Of a stretch of 64,000 bases of DNA, positions 1 through 10,120 are shown piece after piece. Numbering within the stretch: the stretch's first letter is position 1; each line of letters starts with the position of its first letter. A model generated the notes under the pieces. That model was not told the DNA's origin. It saw only the letters and a program-made list of their open reading frames with translations, and made no database searches. A program made the translations under genes and the position numbers. Origin of the DNA: Acorus gramineus (taxonomy: Eukaryota > Streptophyta > Magnoliopsida > Acorales > Acoraceae); contig CM060854.1 of the NCBI GenBank assembly GCA_030737835.1, positions 12,801,831 to 12,865,830 on the forward strand. Direction: 5' to 3'.

Positions 1-450
1 ATCGTAGTTATAAAAAAGGTTCTTCTCGCATTGTGCCTGCATCTGTTCCCATATCACCCTTTTGAACCCTACCCCTGCTTATGGTCGTGGAGGACCTGGT
101 GTTTGGAAAAATCAGGTTGGTGTTGTGGAAAACGGTGGTGCATGAATTGTCGCGGTTTTAACGGGGGATTGCAGCAGTGCTGGTTGTTATTGAGGTGTAG
201 GTAGGAGCCCCATCCGTGGGTTTGACCTTCGGACATGCAAGATCTTGTCCTCGTGCAGTCGCGCAAGACCAACGGCATATGCCATTGTCATTGGTCAAAA
301 TAGTTTCACCTCCATCTAAATGTCTTCCCTTAACCCGCTGATGAAACTACCGAGGAGCGCCTCTTCTGGCCAGTTTCGAACCCGAGATGCTTGGCGTTTG
401 AACTAGGTTTGGTACTCACATACAGTTCTAGTTTGTTGGAGCTTGGCCAA
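1..450 (-). pseudogene. Downstream part of a Ty3/gypsy gag gene (element B), broken
   Basis: Read on the minus strand, this continues the gag region that starts at 4497 and is split by the solo LTR at 451-4123. Translation in shifting frames gives gag-like stretches such as GLREDI and, further on, AYAVGLARLHEDKI, a pattern typical of plant gypsy capsid C-termini. There are stops and frameshifts, so it is not a working gene. The window edge cuts the element. Assignment to Ty3/gypsy is firm from the joint context (primer site, gag start, LTR); the exact lineage is not determined. Confidence 0.6.
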
Positions 451-1491
451 TGTCACGCCCCAGGGCTGGCCGACCCCGGGACGCGGCAAGTGTATATATG
501 ATATCAGTAAACAGGAGATCAATAATATACTCACACAACAACTCAAATGACAACACAGACAACAAAAGCAGGGCTGACATGATATATACACCAATAGCGG
601 AAGCTAAAAGACTGAATCTGTAATCCAAAAACATATTACAGACTCGATACATAATCAACTGTCCTGTGAGAGCCAATATATATACAAAGGCATACAATAA
701 TACACAAACGTGTGCCCAAGCACGGAATAAATACATACAATCACAAGGCATGCTGATAGCCTCTGATACTCGCGGGACGTTGCGCTATTCTGCTACTGAT
801 GAAGTCCCTCGGGGAGCTCTTCCTCCAGATCCGACTCAGATGACACTGGAGAAAATATTACGCGAGGGGTGAGCCACACGCTCAGTGAACAGCACAACCC
901 ATGCATCACAGCTATATTAACCACCAGATATTATTAACCCACAATCACATTATTAAAAACCACAAAATGGCAACAGCTATACAGGCCAGTGGGTCGCTAT
1001 CGCCAACCCACTACACCCTCACCCTCACCCCTCAATGTGGTGACATAGGATGTTGGGACTGACTAGCCTGATAACATCCATACACAATCATACACCCTCA
1101 CCCTCACCCCTCAATAGGTGACATAGGATATTGGGACTTACAATCCAGTAGGTCGCTACATCGCCAACCCACCACACCCTCACCCTCACCCCTCAATGGG
1201 TGACATAGGATATTGGGACTGACTAGGCTGTTGGTCACCCTTGGTCCACCGATAGTCTCTCCTCCACTCCGTAGGCCGCTTGGCCTTCACCCACACTTCA
1301 GCACAGTCCGTCACAAATATCGGGAGGCGCCTACTGATGGGAGCCCTCGGAAGGGATGACCTTTCTAACGCTGGGGCAGTCTCTACACGGATCCAACGAA
1401 GGGAAACAGAACAGCCTATCCATACGCATATGATCCATTCGGATCCGCCGACCACACATCTCTACAACTCTAATGCCTTGAATTCTTCAGA

Positions 1492-2256
1492 ATTCCAACA
1501 GGGCGCATAACCAGGATGCACGGAAACATGCGTTATAATAATAAAGAGGTTGGAATATTAACGGGGAAAGAATCCTTGGGAGGGCAGCGTGAGGTCCCGA
1601 TATAGGACATCCCGACAACCAAACAAGGAACACGGAGTACCCTAGCCCGGGTCTCACCGCTGTCCTCGCGAGGCCCCTCCCCTATAATATTCACTAAGAC
1701 AGGCTAATAATCACATGCTCGCATTTTATTTAAATAAATTAAACTAAATGGGAACATGCATCGGTCGGGGCTTTCCTAGCATGGAAAACATGATAACAGG
1801 GTGCGTGGTTCTTATACGGGTCCTAAGGGTATAAGTCCCTAGCATACAAATCTAGGGTGGCATGCATACTACAGATTCCAACAGGGCGCATAACCAGGAT
1901 GCAAGGAAACATGCGTTATAATAATAAAGAGGTTGGAATATTAACGGGGAAAGAATCCTTGGGAGGGCAGCGTGAGGTCCCGATATAGGACATCCCGACA
2001 ACCAAACAAGGAACACGGAGTACCCTAGCCCGGGTCTCACCGCTGTCCTCGCGAGGCCCCTCCCCTATAATATTCACTAAGACAGGCTAATAATCACATG
2101 CTCGCATTTTATTTAAATAAATTAAACTAAATGGGAACATGCATCGGTCGGGGCTTTCCTAGCATGGAAACATGATAACAGGGTGCATGGTTCTTATACG
2201 GGTCCTAAGGGTATAAGTCCCTAGCATACAAATCTAGGGTGGCATGCATACTACAG
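1492..2256. repeat. 382-bp tandem duplication inside the solo LTR
   Basis: A segment beginning ATTCCAACAGGGCGCATAACC at 1492 begins again at 1875 and runs to about 2256. The two copies differ at only a few bases (for example ATGCACGG/ATGCAAGG and GTGCGTGG/GTGCATGG). Other family copies in the window carry this segment once, so the duplication is recent and specific to this copy. Confidence 0.9.
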
Positions 2257-2379
2257 ATTATCATGCTTACATAGTTTTCATATTAAACAGGTTAATATTT
2301 ACTATGGTGCCCCAGGGGAGGACGGTACACGCCCAAGTGCATGTAACGCCTCCCTACTGGGTTGGATCGTCCCACTCAC

Positions 2380-2415
2380 CGATAGTCGGGTCGTCGCGCG
2401 ACCGTCCGTCAAGAT
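2380..2415 (-). other. Conserved 36-nt AG/GTGAGT cassette in the LTR
   Basis: On the minus strand TTGCAG precedes and GTGAGTGGG follows a 36-nt segment containing CGGTCGCGCGACGACCC. Equivalents are at 11134-11169, 16004-16039, 20252-20290, 25534-25573, 27407-27442, 31066-31101 and 32857-32892. Splicing is inferred, not seen. Confidence 0.55.
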
Positions 2416-2472
2416 CTGCAAGATAGGGTACTCAAATCGGTGAGTAAAATACACAAATAAACCCAAAAATAC

Positions 2473-3230
2473 TTAAAAATACACAACACTCGGACAAGCG
2501 TACATACGGCCTGTACGCACGCTAGCCCGAGCACCCCGACTCACTCCCGCACCCCCGGGCAGCCATACGCACGGCCACCCGCACGCGCACGCACGAATGC
2601 GCACGCACGCACACACCCCGGCACCATCGGCGCACTGCCGCGCACCTGCCCGCGCGCCCAGACGCGCTGCCGCACGCATGCGCACGCTCGCGCGCGCACC
2701 ACGCGTCCAGCCCGCGCTCCGTGCGCAGCACCCCGCGCACGCCCCAGCACGCGCATGCACGCACGCGCACTGGTCCCTAGCTCCGCGCCCAGGCGCACTG
2801 CCCAGGCGCCCTGCCCCGCACCCAGGCGTAGTGCGCGCACCACGCGTCCAGCCCGCGCTCCGTGCGCAGCACCCCGCGCAATCCCCAACACGCGCACGCA
2901 CGCACGCGCACACGCGCGCGCACTGGTCCCTAGCTCCGCGCCCAGGCGCACTGCCCAGGCGCCCTGCTCCGCACCCAGGCGCAGTGCCCAGGTGCCCTGC
3001 CCAGCACCCAGGCACATGCCCAGGTGCCCCGCCCGCGCGCGCGCACGCTCGCGCGCACCCCCGTTGGCACCCCCGCTCGTGCCAGCACCCGCGCGCACCC
3101 GCGCGCCCGCTCCGCGCGCACGCACCCGTGCGCGCCTGCGCGCGCACGCGCGCAGACTGCGCCCAGCGCGCGCCCAGCCCACTCTAACCTCATTTTCACC
3201 CATCCCAACCCCTCACACACTCCCTAACAC
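2473..3230. other. CpG-dense low-complexity block of the LTR
   Basis: About 750 bp of CG, CGCA and GCGCAC runs. Long open frames on both strands give only Ala/Arg/Pro/Cys-rich peptides, the expected by-product of such base composition, so no gene is called. The matching blocks are at about 10530-11045, 20370-20930, 25650-26190, 31200-31685, 32395-32760 and 33905-34035. In LTR orientation it lies between a donor-like CAAG/GTGAG (3306/3305) and an acceptor-like TTGCAG (2416-2417). Confidence 0.8.
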
Positions 3231-4123
3231 ACCTACCCAACATGCATGACCTCCCAACCAACCCCTCAAGCCAAGAAAACCAAGAAAAGGAGGGGAGGAG
3301 CTCACCTTGGGAGGGAAAAGAAAGGGGGAGGTTCGGGGCCCTTCGCGCACCGAAACGCCGCCACCCGGAACCACCACCACCACCACCACCACTCAGCCTC
3401 CTCAGCCTCCTCTTCAGCCCTCTATGGCAGCAAAAACAGGGGGGGAGATCATGCAAAGAGAGCTTGAGAGAGGGGAGAACAAACAACAACCAAACCTAGC
3501 CAAGATCCACCACCACCTCCACCACCACCTCCTCCTTCTCTTTGAAACAAATCATCAAACACTTGGGGTGCAAATGAAAAGAGAGAAGGGGGACCAGAAT
3601 TCTGGTCGGAAGTGAGAGGGGAAGGGAGAGAGAGAGGAGATATTTATCACAAATATCAAGGAAAATTACTAAGTCGCCCTCCGACTAGAAATTCTGCGCA
3701 AGCTTCACTGGAACAGCCATAACTTCCTCGATACAGCTCCGAATGGCTCAATTCCAAAACTGATGGAAAGCTAAGAAGATTATCTACAACTTTCATGTTT
3801 ATGACATGATCAAATAACCTCTCCAGCTATTCCGAATTTAGAGCCAAACATGGAACAGGGCTGCTGCCAGAATTTCCATCCTTGGGGTACACTTGGAAGA
3901 ATACCCATAACTTTTACTACAAGAACCCAGTTGATCTAATTCCGCCTTTGTGCGAAAGCCAACTCAAAACTGGACATCTCATAGTAAAATCAAAATTAAA
4001 TCTCTTCATCTTGGATTTTTACAAAATCAAATCCAAATGGCAAATTGAAAATACATAACTTACGAAAAAAATTATGTACCCAAAATCTTCAAACAGAGCG
4101 CTCCAAATGACACAGGCACAACA

Positions 4124-4497
4124 GCCAATGCTTCATCAAAGTTTTCATATTCAGAGTCTTTTGATAAATGAAGAATTGTTCTGCCCTGTAGATCCATCTA
4201 GTTGGATCCTCCCTCGACAAACGGGAAAAATCAATCCGAGCATAACGAAATTGCACTCTCCCATTTTCTGGTGACTGGAAACGGTTTGGTCGGTCGTCAC
4301 AGTCCAAGCTACCCAGTGACTCCAGCGTTCTCTCTCCTTCATGAGGGCAGACATGTTTGTAGCAATTGTGTCAAGATGGCCTGAGATGGTCTCAACCTGA
4401 TCGGTGTGCTTGCGTTGCGTCATCTGTAAGACATGCACATCAACTTCAACTTTCGATACTCGATCTTCATCGGAGGTGGAGCGGGTGTTGTTAGACA
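4124..4497 (-). pseudogene. N-terminal part of Ty3/gypsy gag (element B)
   Basis: The minus-strand ATG at 4497 opens a frame beginning MSNNTRSTSDEDRVSKVE, followed by a stretch matching the usual plant gypsy gag start: a heptad-like N-terminus, then F/R-S-REDPTRWIYRAEQFF in a neighbouring frame at about 4150-4250. The consensus motif in this family is FSGEDPTGWIYRAEQFF. A frameshift separates the two parts. Gag would form the virus-like particle of the retrotransposon. The gene is cut at 4123 by the solo LTR and resumes at 450. It lies just inside the primer-binding site at 4503-4514, as expected for gag. Confidence 0.75.
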
Positions 4498-4502
4498 TAT
4501 AG

Positions 4503-4514
4503 GCTCTGATACCA
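4503..4514 (-). other. tRNA-iMet primer-binding site of element B
   Basis: The minus strand reads TGGTATCAGAGC, the 12-nt complement of the 3' end of plant initiator tRNA-Met. It lies two bases inside the LTR end at 4517 and just before the gag ATG, fixing the orientation of the element. Confidence 0.9.
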
Positions 4515-4516
4515 AT

Positions 4517-5520
4517 TGATAGGAAGGACCTATCAACAGTTGTGATCCAAATAATACAAAAAAAAGGAAGAGGTTGAAAGAGATTTTGGAGAAGAAGGAG
4601 AAGAAGAACAAAGAGGAATTTGGAATATTCTCTACCCTTTATTCATCCGTAAGGCTTATATAGCCAAATACCTAACAACTCCCTACAATTCAGGGATTCT
4701 CCTTCAATCAAATAATCCAAATAAGTAAGCTAATTAACCTACAATTTAGGAATTCTCCTTCAATCAATAATCCAAATAAGGAGATTAATTAAGCTTACAA
4801 ATAAGGAAACTAATTAAAGCTAAATAATTAATTCATCCATGTCAATCTCTTTGATATTTGACTGCCAGCCTTGCATGTCCACATCCCGCATCTTCCGAAC
4901 GCCCCGCACGAGCTGAGTGTTGGAAATTTTTTTTTCGAAATCAGATTAAACAAGCATGCAGTGGACCAAAAAACAGAATAGGAGATAGAGTTTCAGAGAT
5001 GGCCTGGATGGAGGCACGTTATACGCTGTCTTAAGAACATAATCACCCCCTCAATCGCACAGGGTACTCAACGATTTACTCCCCGGATACAACCACCCAG
5101 CCTAGCTGATCTTCTCCTCTGATGCAGCAAGAAGAAGATATGTGAACGCTGACTTGAACAATCACCAAAAGAAAAAAATATTTTTGGACCAAGAGAGAGA
5201 GTCCAGATTGCATATGACATGCGGTCCTTTAGTCTCTTTTTATAGAGGCTATAAGGAAGAGAGCCGTTTCAAAGAAAACGCTCCGTCCATTTCACAATCG
5301 TCCGCCCCTATTCACGAGGAGGTTACAATCCTTCATTACTGTTACCCATTGAGTGGAGATTCTCTCTATCTCTATCTCTTCTTAACCTAGACCCAGACCC
5401 AGACCTAGACCAAGAAAACATATAGAGGGAAAACACTTTTCCTCTAAAATATTTTAAAACTTTTGAAACATTTTGAAATAAAATGGGGGGAAACCCAAAG
5501 CTTTCACAAAGTTTCTAACA
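4517..5520 (-). mobile_element. 5' LTR of gypsy element B, about 1.0 kb
   Basis: On the minus strand this starts TGTTAGAAAC (5520) and ends TTCCTATCA (4517), followed by AT and the primer site. TATA-like sequences are CTCTATAAAAAG (about 5235-5247) and CTATATAAGC (4654-4663). An AATAAA poly(A) signal is at 4638-4643. The inner boundary is firm. The outer boundary is my best reading, because the partner LTR lies outside the window. Its length differs from the 3-kb family A LTRs, so this is a different lineage. Confidence 0.65.
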
Positions 5521-5749
5521 CTGAGCGCTTGGAATAAGCATGCCAACCCAGGCTAGGTCCAGCAACAACCTGTCATCCGCCTCGACTTCTCAAAGATCTT
5601 GTCTTTCGACAACCTTGGCTTCATCTTTTCCGGGCCCCTCGGCCACCTCTCCATCGACCTCATGACCGTCTTTAGTCAGGCCGGGTTTGATTTATGGTAT
5701 GATCTATTGTTTTGGTGTTTTACCTAATACGATTTGCTTGTTATTCAAA

Positions 5750-5960
5750 GAAATCTTGACATTTGTAAATGGGTATCCTCTGGATATCATAATGCGATTT
5801 TGACATTTGTTATTCAGAATGTGATCCTAACATTTGTATATGGGTATCCTCTGGATATTAGAATATTGACATTTGTTATTCAGAATTTGATCCTATCTTT
5901 TTGGACTCACTCCCCACTTCTTGTAAATGGGTATCCTCTGGATATCCCATTCTATTCCTC
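5750..5960. repeat. Short diverged direct repeats
   Basis: The motif GGGTATCCTCTGGATAT occurs three times (about 5769, 5842 and 5928), each with related flanks such as TTGACATTTGT and TTATTCAGAAT. Spacing is uneven at about 73 and 86 bp. No function is evident. Confidence 0.75.
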
Positions 5961-6065
5961 CCTTTGTAACCCTTTCAATGTACATTTGTAAGTTTCAAAG
6001 GCAATAGAAATCATAGTTTATCAAGCAAAAAAATAAAAAAAGATATCTTGACATTGTTTCACAAA

Positions 6066-6135
6066 ATAAAAATGTTAATATAAATTCATCACAAAATAAA
6101 TTTATTTTGTGATGAATTTATATTAACATTTTTAT
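6066..6135. repeat. Perfect 70-bp inverted repeat with no spacer
   Basis: The 35-bp arm 6066-6100 is the exact reverse complement of 6101-6135, centred on AAATAAA/TTTATTT. The sequence is over 80% A+T. It could extrude as a cruciform or be transcribed as a hairpin. It may be a head-to-head remnant of a small element. No TSD was found. Confidence 0.95.
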
Positions 6136-7002
6136 ACAAGATATGAAATTGTAATAAGGAATGATTCATGTCAGTTTAATTCATTATCCCCTCCCCTTTT
6201 AAGCTTTTCCACCATTATTTTATTATATGAAGAAATTGAATTCTCATTGGATTACTTTTCAAATGAACTGGGTAACCACTCATGGTCACTGCAAGCTCAA
6301 CTAGCAGAAGAACTCAAAAGATTAAGGTTCACAGTGGAACTTGAACATATTTTTGAAATGCAGCTTTCAGTGTTCTCGTACCATCATAAATCTAGGAAGT
6401 GTACATGTATATAAAGACTTGTTTTTATGATTAAAGAATTTACTTTAATCATGGTATGATCTACTTAAATTGTGTATAAGAAAAATGTGCTGATTTTGGA
6501 AAAGATGTCTATTTAGTAGAGAATCCTTAACAGATTATGATCTCAACTAATTATCTAAATCTATAAACTATGATCCTAACATATTATCTAAATCTAAATA
6601 ATAACAAACACATCTTTATTTAATCATAACTAATATTCAAATTTGAATTCAAATCAATATTTTAAATTCAAATCTAAATGTAGATCCTAAACAATGAAAT
6701 AAAATTCTAACAAACTGAAAACTGCCAAAAATAGCAAAAATAACATTCAACCCTCGATTTGACCCCCAAGACAATCTCAGAACGCTCCAAAATTTGGCAT
6801 AGTAGCATATCAACTACTCTTGTAGGGCACGTCGAGACGAACGCGTGGACATATAATAATAGTGATTCTGATCTACGGTTTGAAAGTTATAGCCATTTGA
6901 AGTTACGGTGCTACCAAACGATCGCGAAGTCTTCTTCTTTTTTGGTTCGTCCGTCCATATAATGTGTGGCTATTATTGGTGCCCAATTTTATAGTGACCT
7001 AC

Positions 7003-7701
7003 TGCGGGCCGGGTTGGGGATCTCGTCGAACCCGTCCCAGTAAAATAGAGACCCGAACCTTCTAAAACGGGCAGGGCTGCAAGTCCTCTCAAGGCCTACC
7101 CGATCAAGCGGTGGCCCAACCTGCCCTAACCCGAAACCGGTTCGACCCAAAGGCCCACGCCTGACTAACAGCAGCAGACCAAGTCAGTATTTACTCTATC
7201 TTATCCTCGCTGATTCACCTAAATACACTGCATTAAATAATAATTATCAGCATTCAATCTCCATCAATATTGAATAAACCACCAAATCAGGTCATCATTG
7301 ACTGTGTCAACCAAATCCCTATGGGATCTAGGTATATATGTCAATCCATAATTAACCGAATCAGGGATTATATCTTTTGTCTCTGGACTAATGGTTGATG
7401 AATTCTCATCTGTCCGATGGAGAAGGGTCGATCCGGAGCCCTAGCACCATCCCAACTCCTCTATAAATAGGGGACAATAACACACAAAAGAGGTAGGTGA
7501 ATTTTCTTTTTACAAAGGCTCTTTCATTAGCCACCTGGACTGACTTGAGCGTCGGAGGGTCTTCTGCAGATCACCCACCTCCCTGTGGCGGCGGATTCCA
7601 AGGTGTGTTCACCGGCATCATACGACACAATCGGGCGGTGGAGAACGGTTGAGGCCGGATCCGTTTACCCAAACCTGGTAAGCCAGATTTCTGCCCCTCC
7701 A
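7003..7701 (+). mobile_element. 5' LTR (or its 3' part) of Tat/Retand-like gypsy element C
   Basis: The right end is set by CCCCTCCA followed by TTTGACGTCGTCTGTGGG. This is a slightly decayed form of the TTTGGCGCCGTCTGTGGG primer-site motif usual after the 5' LTR in Tat-lineage elements. A TATA box, leader and the usual GAGCGTCGGAGGG-type R/U5 sequence lie before it. The left end is uncertain: the stretch 7003-7160 is rich in GGGTCGG-like motifs and may be another repeat. The element's body follows in pieces: gag at 7749-8067, 22185-22213 and 28843-29605, then RNase H-integrase at 35986-37553. Confidence 0.6.
7462..7469 (+). promoter_or_regulatory. TATA box of the element C LTR
   Basis: TATAAATA within CTCCTCTATAAATAGGGGAC, about 240 bp before the primer site, is a canonical LTR core promoter. 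Transcription would start near 7495. Confidence 0.75.
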
Positions 7702-7748
7702 GTTTGACGTCGTCTGTGGGACACAAACGAAAAGCCTAGCTTGTCATT

Positions 7749-8067
7749 ATGCCTAACAAGAAAACTCCCCCGCCTACGTCTGTGCCGGCCAGCACGTCTG
7801 CAGGCAATCCATCATCCCTTCTCGGCATGACCGAGGGTGTCGAGCCAAGTCCCTAAGTCATCACACTACGGCAGTACTGCGATTAGGCTCTCACCCGGGC
7901 AGAGCATGCAAAGAGGCGGGTCGAAGAGTTGATCCGGACAATAGAAGTGGCCTGAGAAGAGAACGACCGTCTTTGGGCCGAGCGGGGAAACACGAATCCC
8001 CCTAGCCAGTGGCGGCCGATGTCCCCGGTGCCTAACGACCCCCAACGGACAAACGGGCACATAAACC
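7749..8067 (+). pseudogene. Start of Tat-like gag (element C), interrupted
   Basis: The ATG at 7749 follows the primer site by about 30 bp and opens MPNKKTPPPTSVPAS, a Pro/Ser/Thr-rich gag N-terminus. An in-frame TAA follows about 110 bases later, and the downstream sequence keeps gag-like character in another reading. At 8067 it is cut by element D, whose TSD AAACC occupies 8063-8067. The coding sequence resumes at 22190 for 24 bases and then at 28848. Confidence 0.65.
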
Positions 8068-8444
8068 TGTTATGCCTGTGTCATTTGGAGCCATTTCGGT
8101 TAAGCCTTGGTCACATCTGGGTCATTCAGGGCCTTTTAATTTTTCGATCGGAGTCGCTAAAATTTTGGCTTTTAGCCACCTGCGGGAGTTGGAGTACTCT
8201 GATTGAAAATCTAACTGCATATTATGGGTCCTGGTACCGTTTAGTACTACCCATAAAAATTTCATCGAATTTCGGTAACGTTTTGAAAAATATGCAGTTC
8301 CGAACCGTATCCGGGTTTTGAGAGTTCCTGGTTGGTCGAATAGTGTGAGATATTTTGGGGATGTGGTGACCCTTGGTAACCTTACCCCCACCTTGCTTGG
8401 GGATGAAGAAACCATTGGTTATTTGATTTGTGAGTGGGTGAGCC

Positions 8445-9246
8445 TAGGCCTGTCAACGGGTCGGGTCCGGGTCGGGTCGGGGTGGACCCAGACCTGACCC
8501 GTGACAGGACCCGACGGGTCCGGGGAAATGTGAACCCGGACCCGGACCCGTCGGACCCGGGTCGGGTCCGGGTCCGACCCGACCCGGTGGTTGGGTAAAA
8601 AAAAAAAAAAAAGAGAAGAGCTCATGTATTTGTTTGCCTTATCATTCTATTTGAAATTTTTTGTAATAAAACATTATTGTTAATGAGACTATGTTTGAAT
8701 ATAATTTTATATTCAAAAAAAGTAAATGAATTATTAAACAACATCCAAAACAATAATCACTAACATAAAAAACATATTAACTTAAATAATAAACATAACT
8801 AACATAAACAACATTCAAAACAATATTAACCTAAACAACATTCAAAACAATAAACACTAACATATTAACCTAAATAATATACATAAATCATGCAACAAAC
8901 TAATTAATCATACAAATTCAAAAGCTAATAAGTTAATTGTCCAAAAGAAACGGATTTATAGGCTTGTTATGATTATGATTTATGAACTTGTAGATACAAA
9001 AATAAGTTAAGTAAGAAATAAAATTATGTATCAACTAATACTAATGGTCTTATAATATATGAGCATATTTTAATAAAACAATCGGGTCTCGGGTCCAACG
9101 GGTCGGGGCTGGGTGGACCCGGACCCAACCCGTTTGTTTGTTCCAGTCCGCCGGGTCGGGTCCAAATCGGGTCGGGTATATTACACGTGTAATTGGGTCC
9201 GGATCGGGTCGGGTCCGGGTCTGGACCCGACCCGTTGACAGGCCTA
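8445..9246. mobile_element. Non-autonomous hAT element, 802 bp, TSD GGTGAGCC
   Basis: The termini TAGGCCTGTCAACGGGTCGG (left) and its inverted match ending CCCGTTGACAGGCCTA (right) are flanked by a perfect 8-bp duplication GGTGAGCC (8437-8444 and 9247-9254). The 8-bp TSD is diagnostic of the hAT superfamily. The subterminal regions are dense in GGGTCGGGTCC-type repeats. The centre (8600-9060) is AT-rich and has no transposase frame, so movement would depend on a transposase supplied elsewhere. Confidence 0.9.
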
Positions 9247-9387
9247 GGTGAGCCTAACCCTAACTTCACCCCCTTATGGTCACCCCTAAACACTATTTGG
9301 GCAGACCCGGACCCGTTGACAGGCCTAGGTGAGCCTAACCCTAACTTCACCACCCCCTTACGGTCACCCCTAGACACTATTTGGGCA
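9226..9387. repeat. About 82-bp tandem duplication spanning the hAT right end
   Basis: The segment with GACCCGTTGACAGGCCTAGG, the TSD and 50 bp of LTR flank occurs at 9226-9303 and again at 9307-9387. The copies differ by a few bases (CCTTATGG/CCTTACGG, CTAAACAC/CTAGACAC). It must have formed after the hAT insertion. Confidence 0.85.
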
Positions 9388-10082
9388 TGAAAAAGATATT
9401 TTTGCCCTTTCTCTCTCTCCCCCTCTCTCCAATTTCGTGGAACTCTCTCAAGCTCCCTCTCTTGGTCTTTTTTTTCCCTCTTTGTGTGTGGAGGAGGAGG
9501 AAGAAGCAAATGAAGGAGAAGGTGAAGAAGGAAGCACAAAGAAGGTGAGTTTTGTGTGTGTGTTGTTGTTGTTGTGGTTTCTCCTCTCTCAAGCTCCCTC
9601 TCATGTCTTCCCTGTTGTGCCTGTGTCAGTCGGAGCGCTCTGATTGAAAATTTGGTTACATAATTTTTTTTTCCCTAAGTTATGTATTCCTGATTTGGGG
9701 TTTGGATTTGATTTTGTTAAAATCCAAGATGAAGAGGTTTAAATATGAGTTTACTATGAGATGTCCAGTTTTGAGTTAGCTTTCGTACAGAAGTGGAATT
9801 AGATCAACTGGATTCTTGTAGTAAAAGTTATGGGTATTTTTCCAAGTATACCCTGGGGATAAAAATTCTGGCAGCAGCCCTGTTCTATGTTTAGATCTAA
9901 TTTCGGATTAGCTAGAGAGATTATCTGATCTTGCCATGAACATGAAAGTTGTAGATAATCTTCTTAGCTTTCCATCGGTCTTGGAATCAAGCAATTCAGA
10001 GCTGTATCAAGGAAGTTATGGCTGTTCCAGTGAAGCTTGCGCAGAATTTCTAGTCGGAGGGCGACTTAGTAAATTTTCCTTA

Positions 10083-10120
10083 GATATTTGTGATAAATAT
10101 CTCTCTCTCTCTCTCTCCCT
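10083..10120 (+). promoter_or_regulatory. Likely LTR core promoter: palindromic TATA-like site plus CT tract
   Basis: GATATTTGTGATAAATATC (10083-10101, 7-bp inverted arms) is followed by a CT repeat, a frequent plant transcription-start context. The site recurs next to CT/GA tracts in the solo LTR at 451-4123 (about 3637-3657). Related forms lie at about 21371-21400 and 26635-26660. It would leave about 470 bp as U3 and 2.6 kb as transcribed R-U5 leader. Inferred from sequence only. Confidence 0.45.

Larger units (their letters stand above)
451..4123 (-). mobile_element. Solo LTR of gypsy family A, 3.67 kb, TSD GCCAA
   Basis: The plus strand runs from TGTCACGCCCC to GGCACAACA, so on the minus strand the LTR reads TGTTGTGCC to GGCGTGACA, with TG/CA ends. 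It is flanked by a perfect 5-bp duplication GCCAA (446-450 and 4124-4128). The same gag gene lies on both sides, so this is an insertion later reduced to one LTR by LTR-LTR recombination. It holds, in LTR orientation, a U3 of about 480 bp, a palindromic TATA-like site next to a CT tract (about 3621-3655), a CpG-rich block, the 36-nt cassette at 2380-2415, and G-rich repeats at about 1000-1220. LTR lengths over 3 kb with a tRNA-iMet primer site fit Del/Tekay-type chromoviruses (inference). Confidence 0.88.
5521..7002. other. AT-rich region without a recognisable gene
   Basis: At 5560-5690 one frame reads without stops (LDFSKILSFDNLGFIFSGPL) but I cannot tie it to a family with any confidence. 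The rest holds a short direct-repeat cluster (5750-5960), a perfect 70-bp palindrome (6066-6135), and AT-rich sequence of the kind left by decayed elements at 6500-6960. No splice structure or start could be supported. Confidence 0.5.
8068..9612 (+). mobile_element. 5' LTR of element D, first segment
   Basis: It starts TGTTATGCCTGTGTCATTTG and shares its first 380 bases with 33038-33400. It contains the hAT element and ends in a CT-rich leader with donor-like AAGGTGAGT at about 9543. At 9608-9618 the sequence leaves the pattern of its relative (33640-33670, TCCCCCCCTGTTTTGCAG) and enters family A sequence at the shared string CCTGTT. Confidence 0.65.

Noticed and set aside
2473-3249. Overlapping 160-220-codon frames on both strands rich in Ala, Arg, Pro, Cys
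   Set aside because: They follow from CG/CGCA low-complexity sequence, which has few stop codons in any frame, and recur in the CpG blocks at about 10530-11045, 20370-20930, 25650-26190 and 31200-32760.
5560-5690. Exon of a host membrane-protein gene
   Set aside because: One stop-free stretch with a faint resemblance to plant GPCR-like proteins, but no splice sites, start or second exon could be supported.
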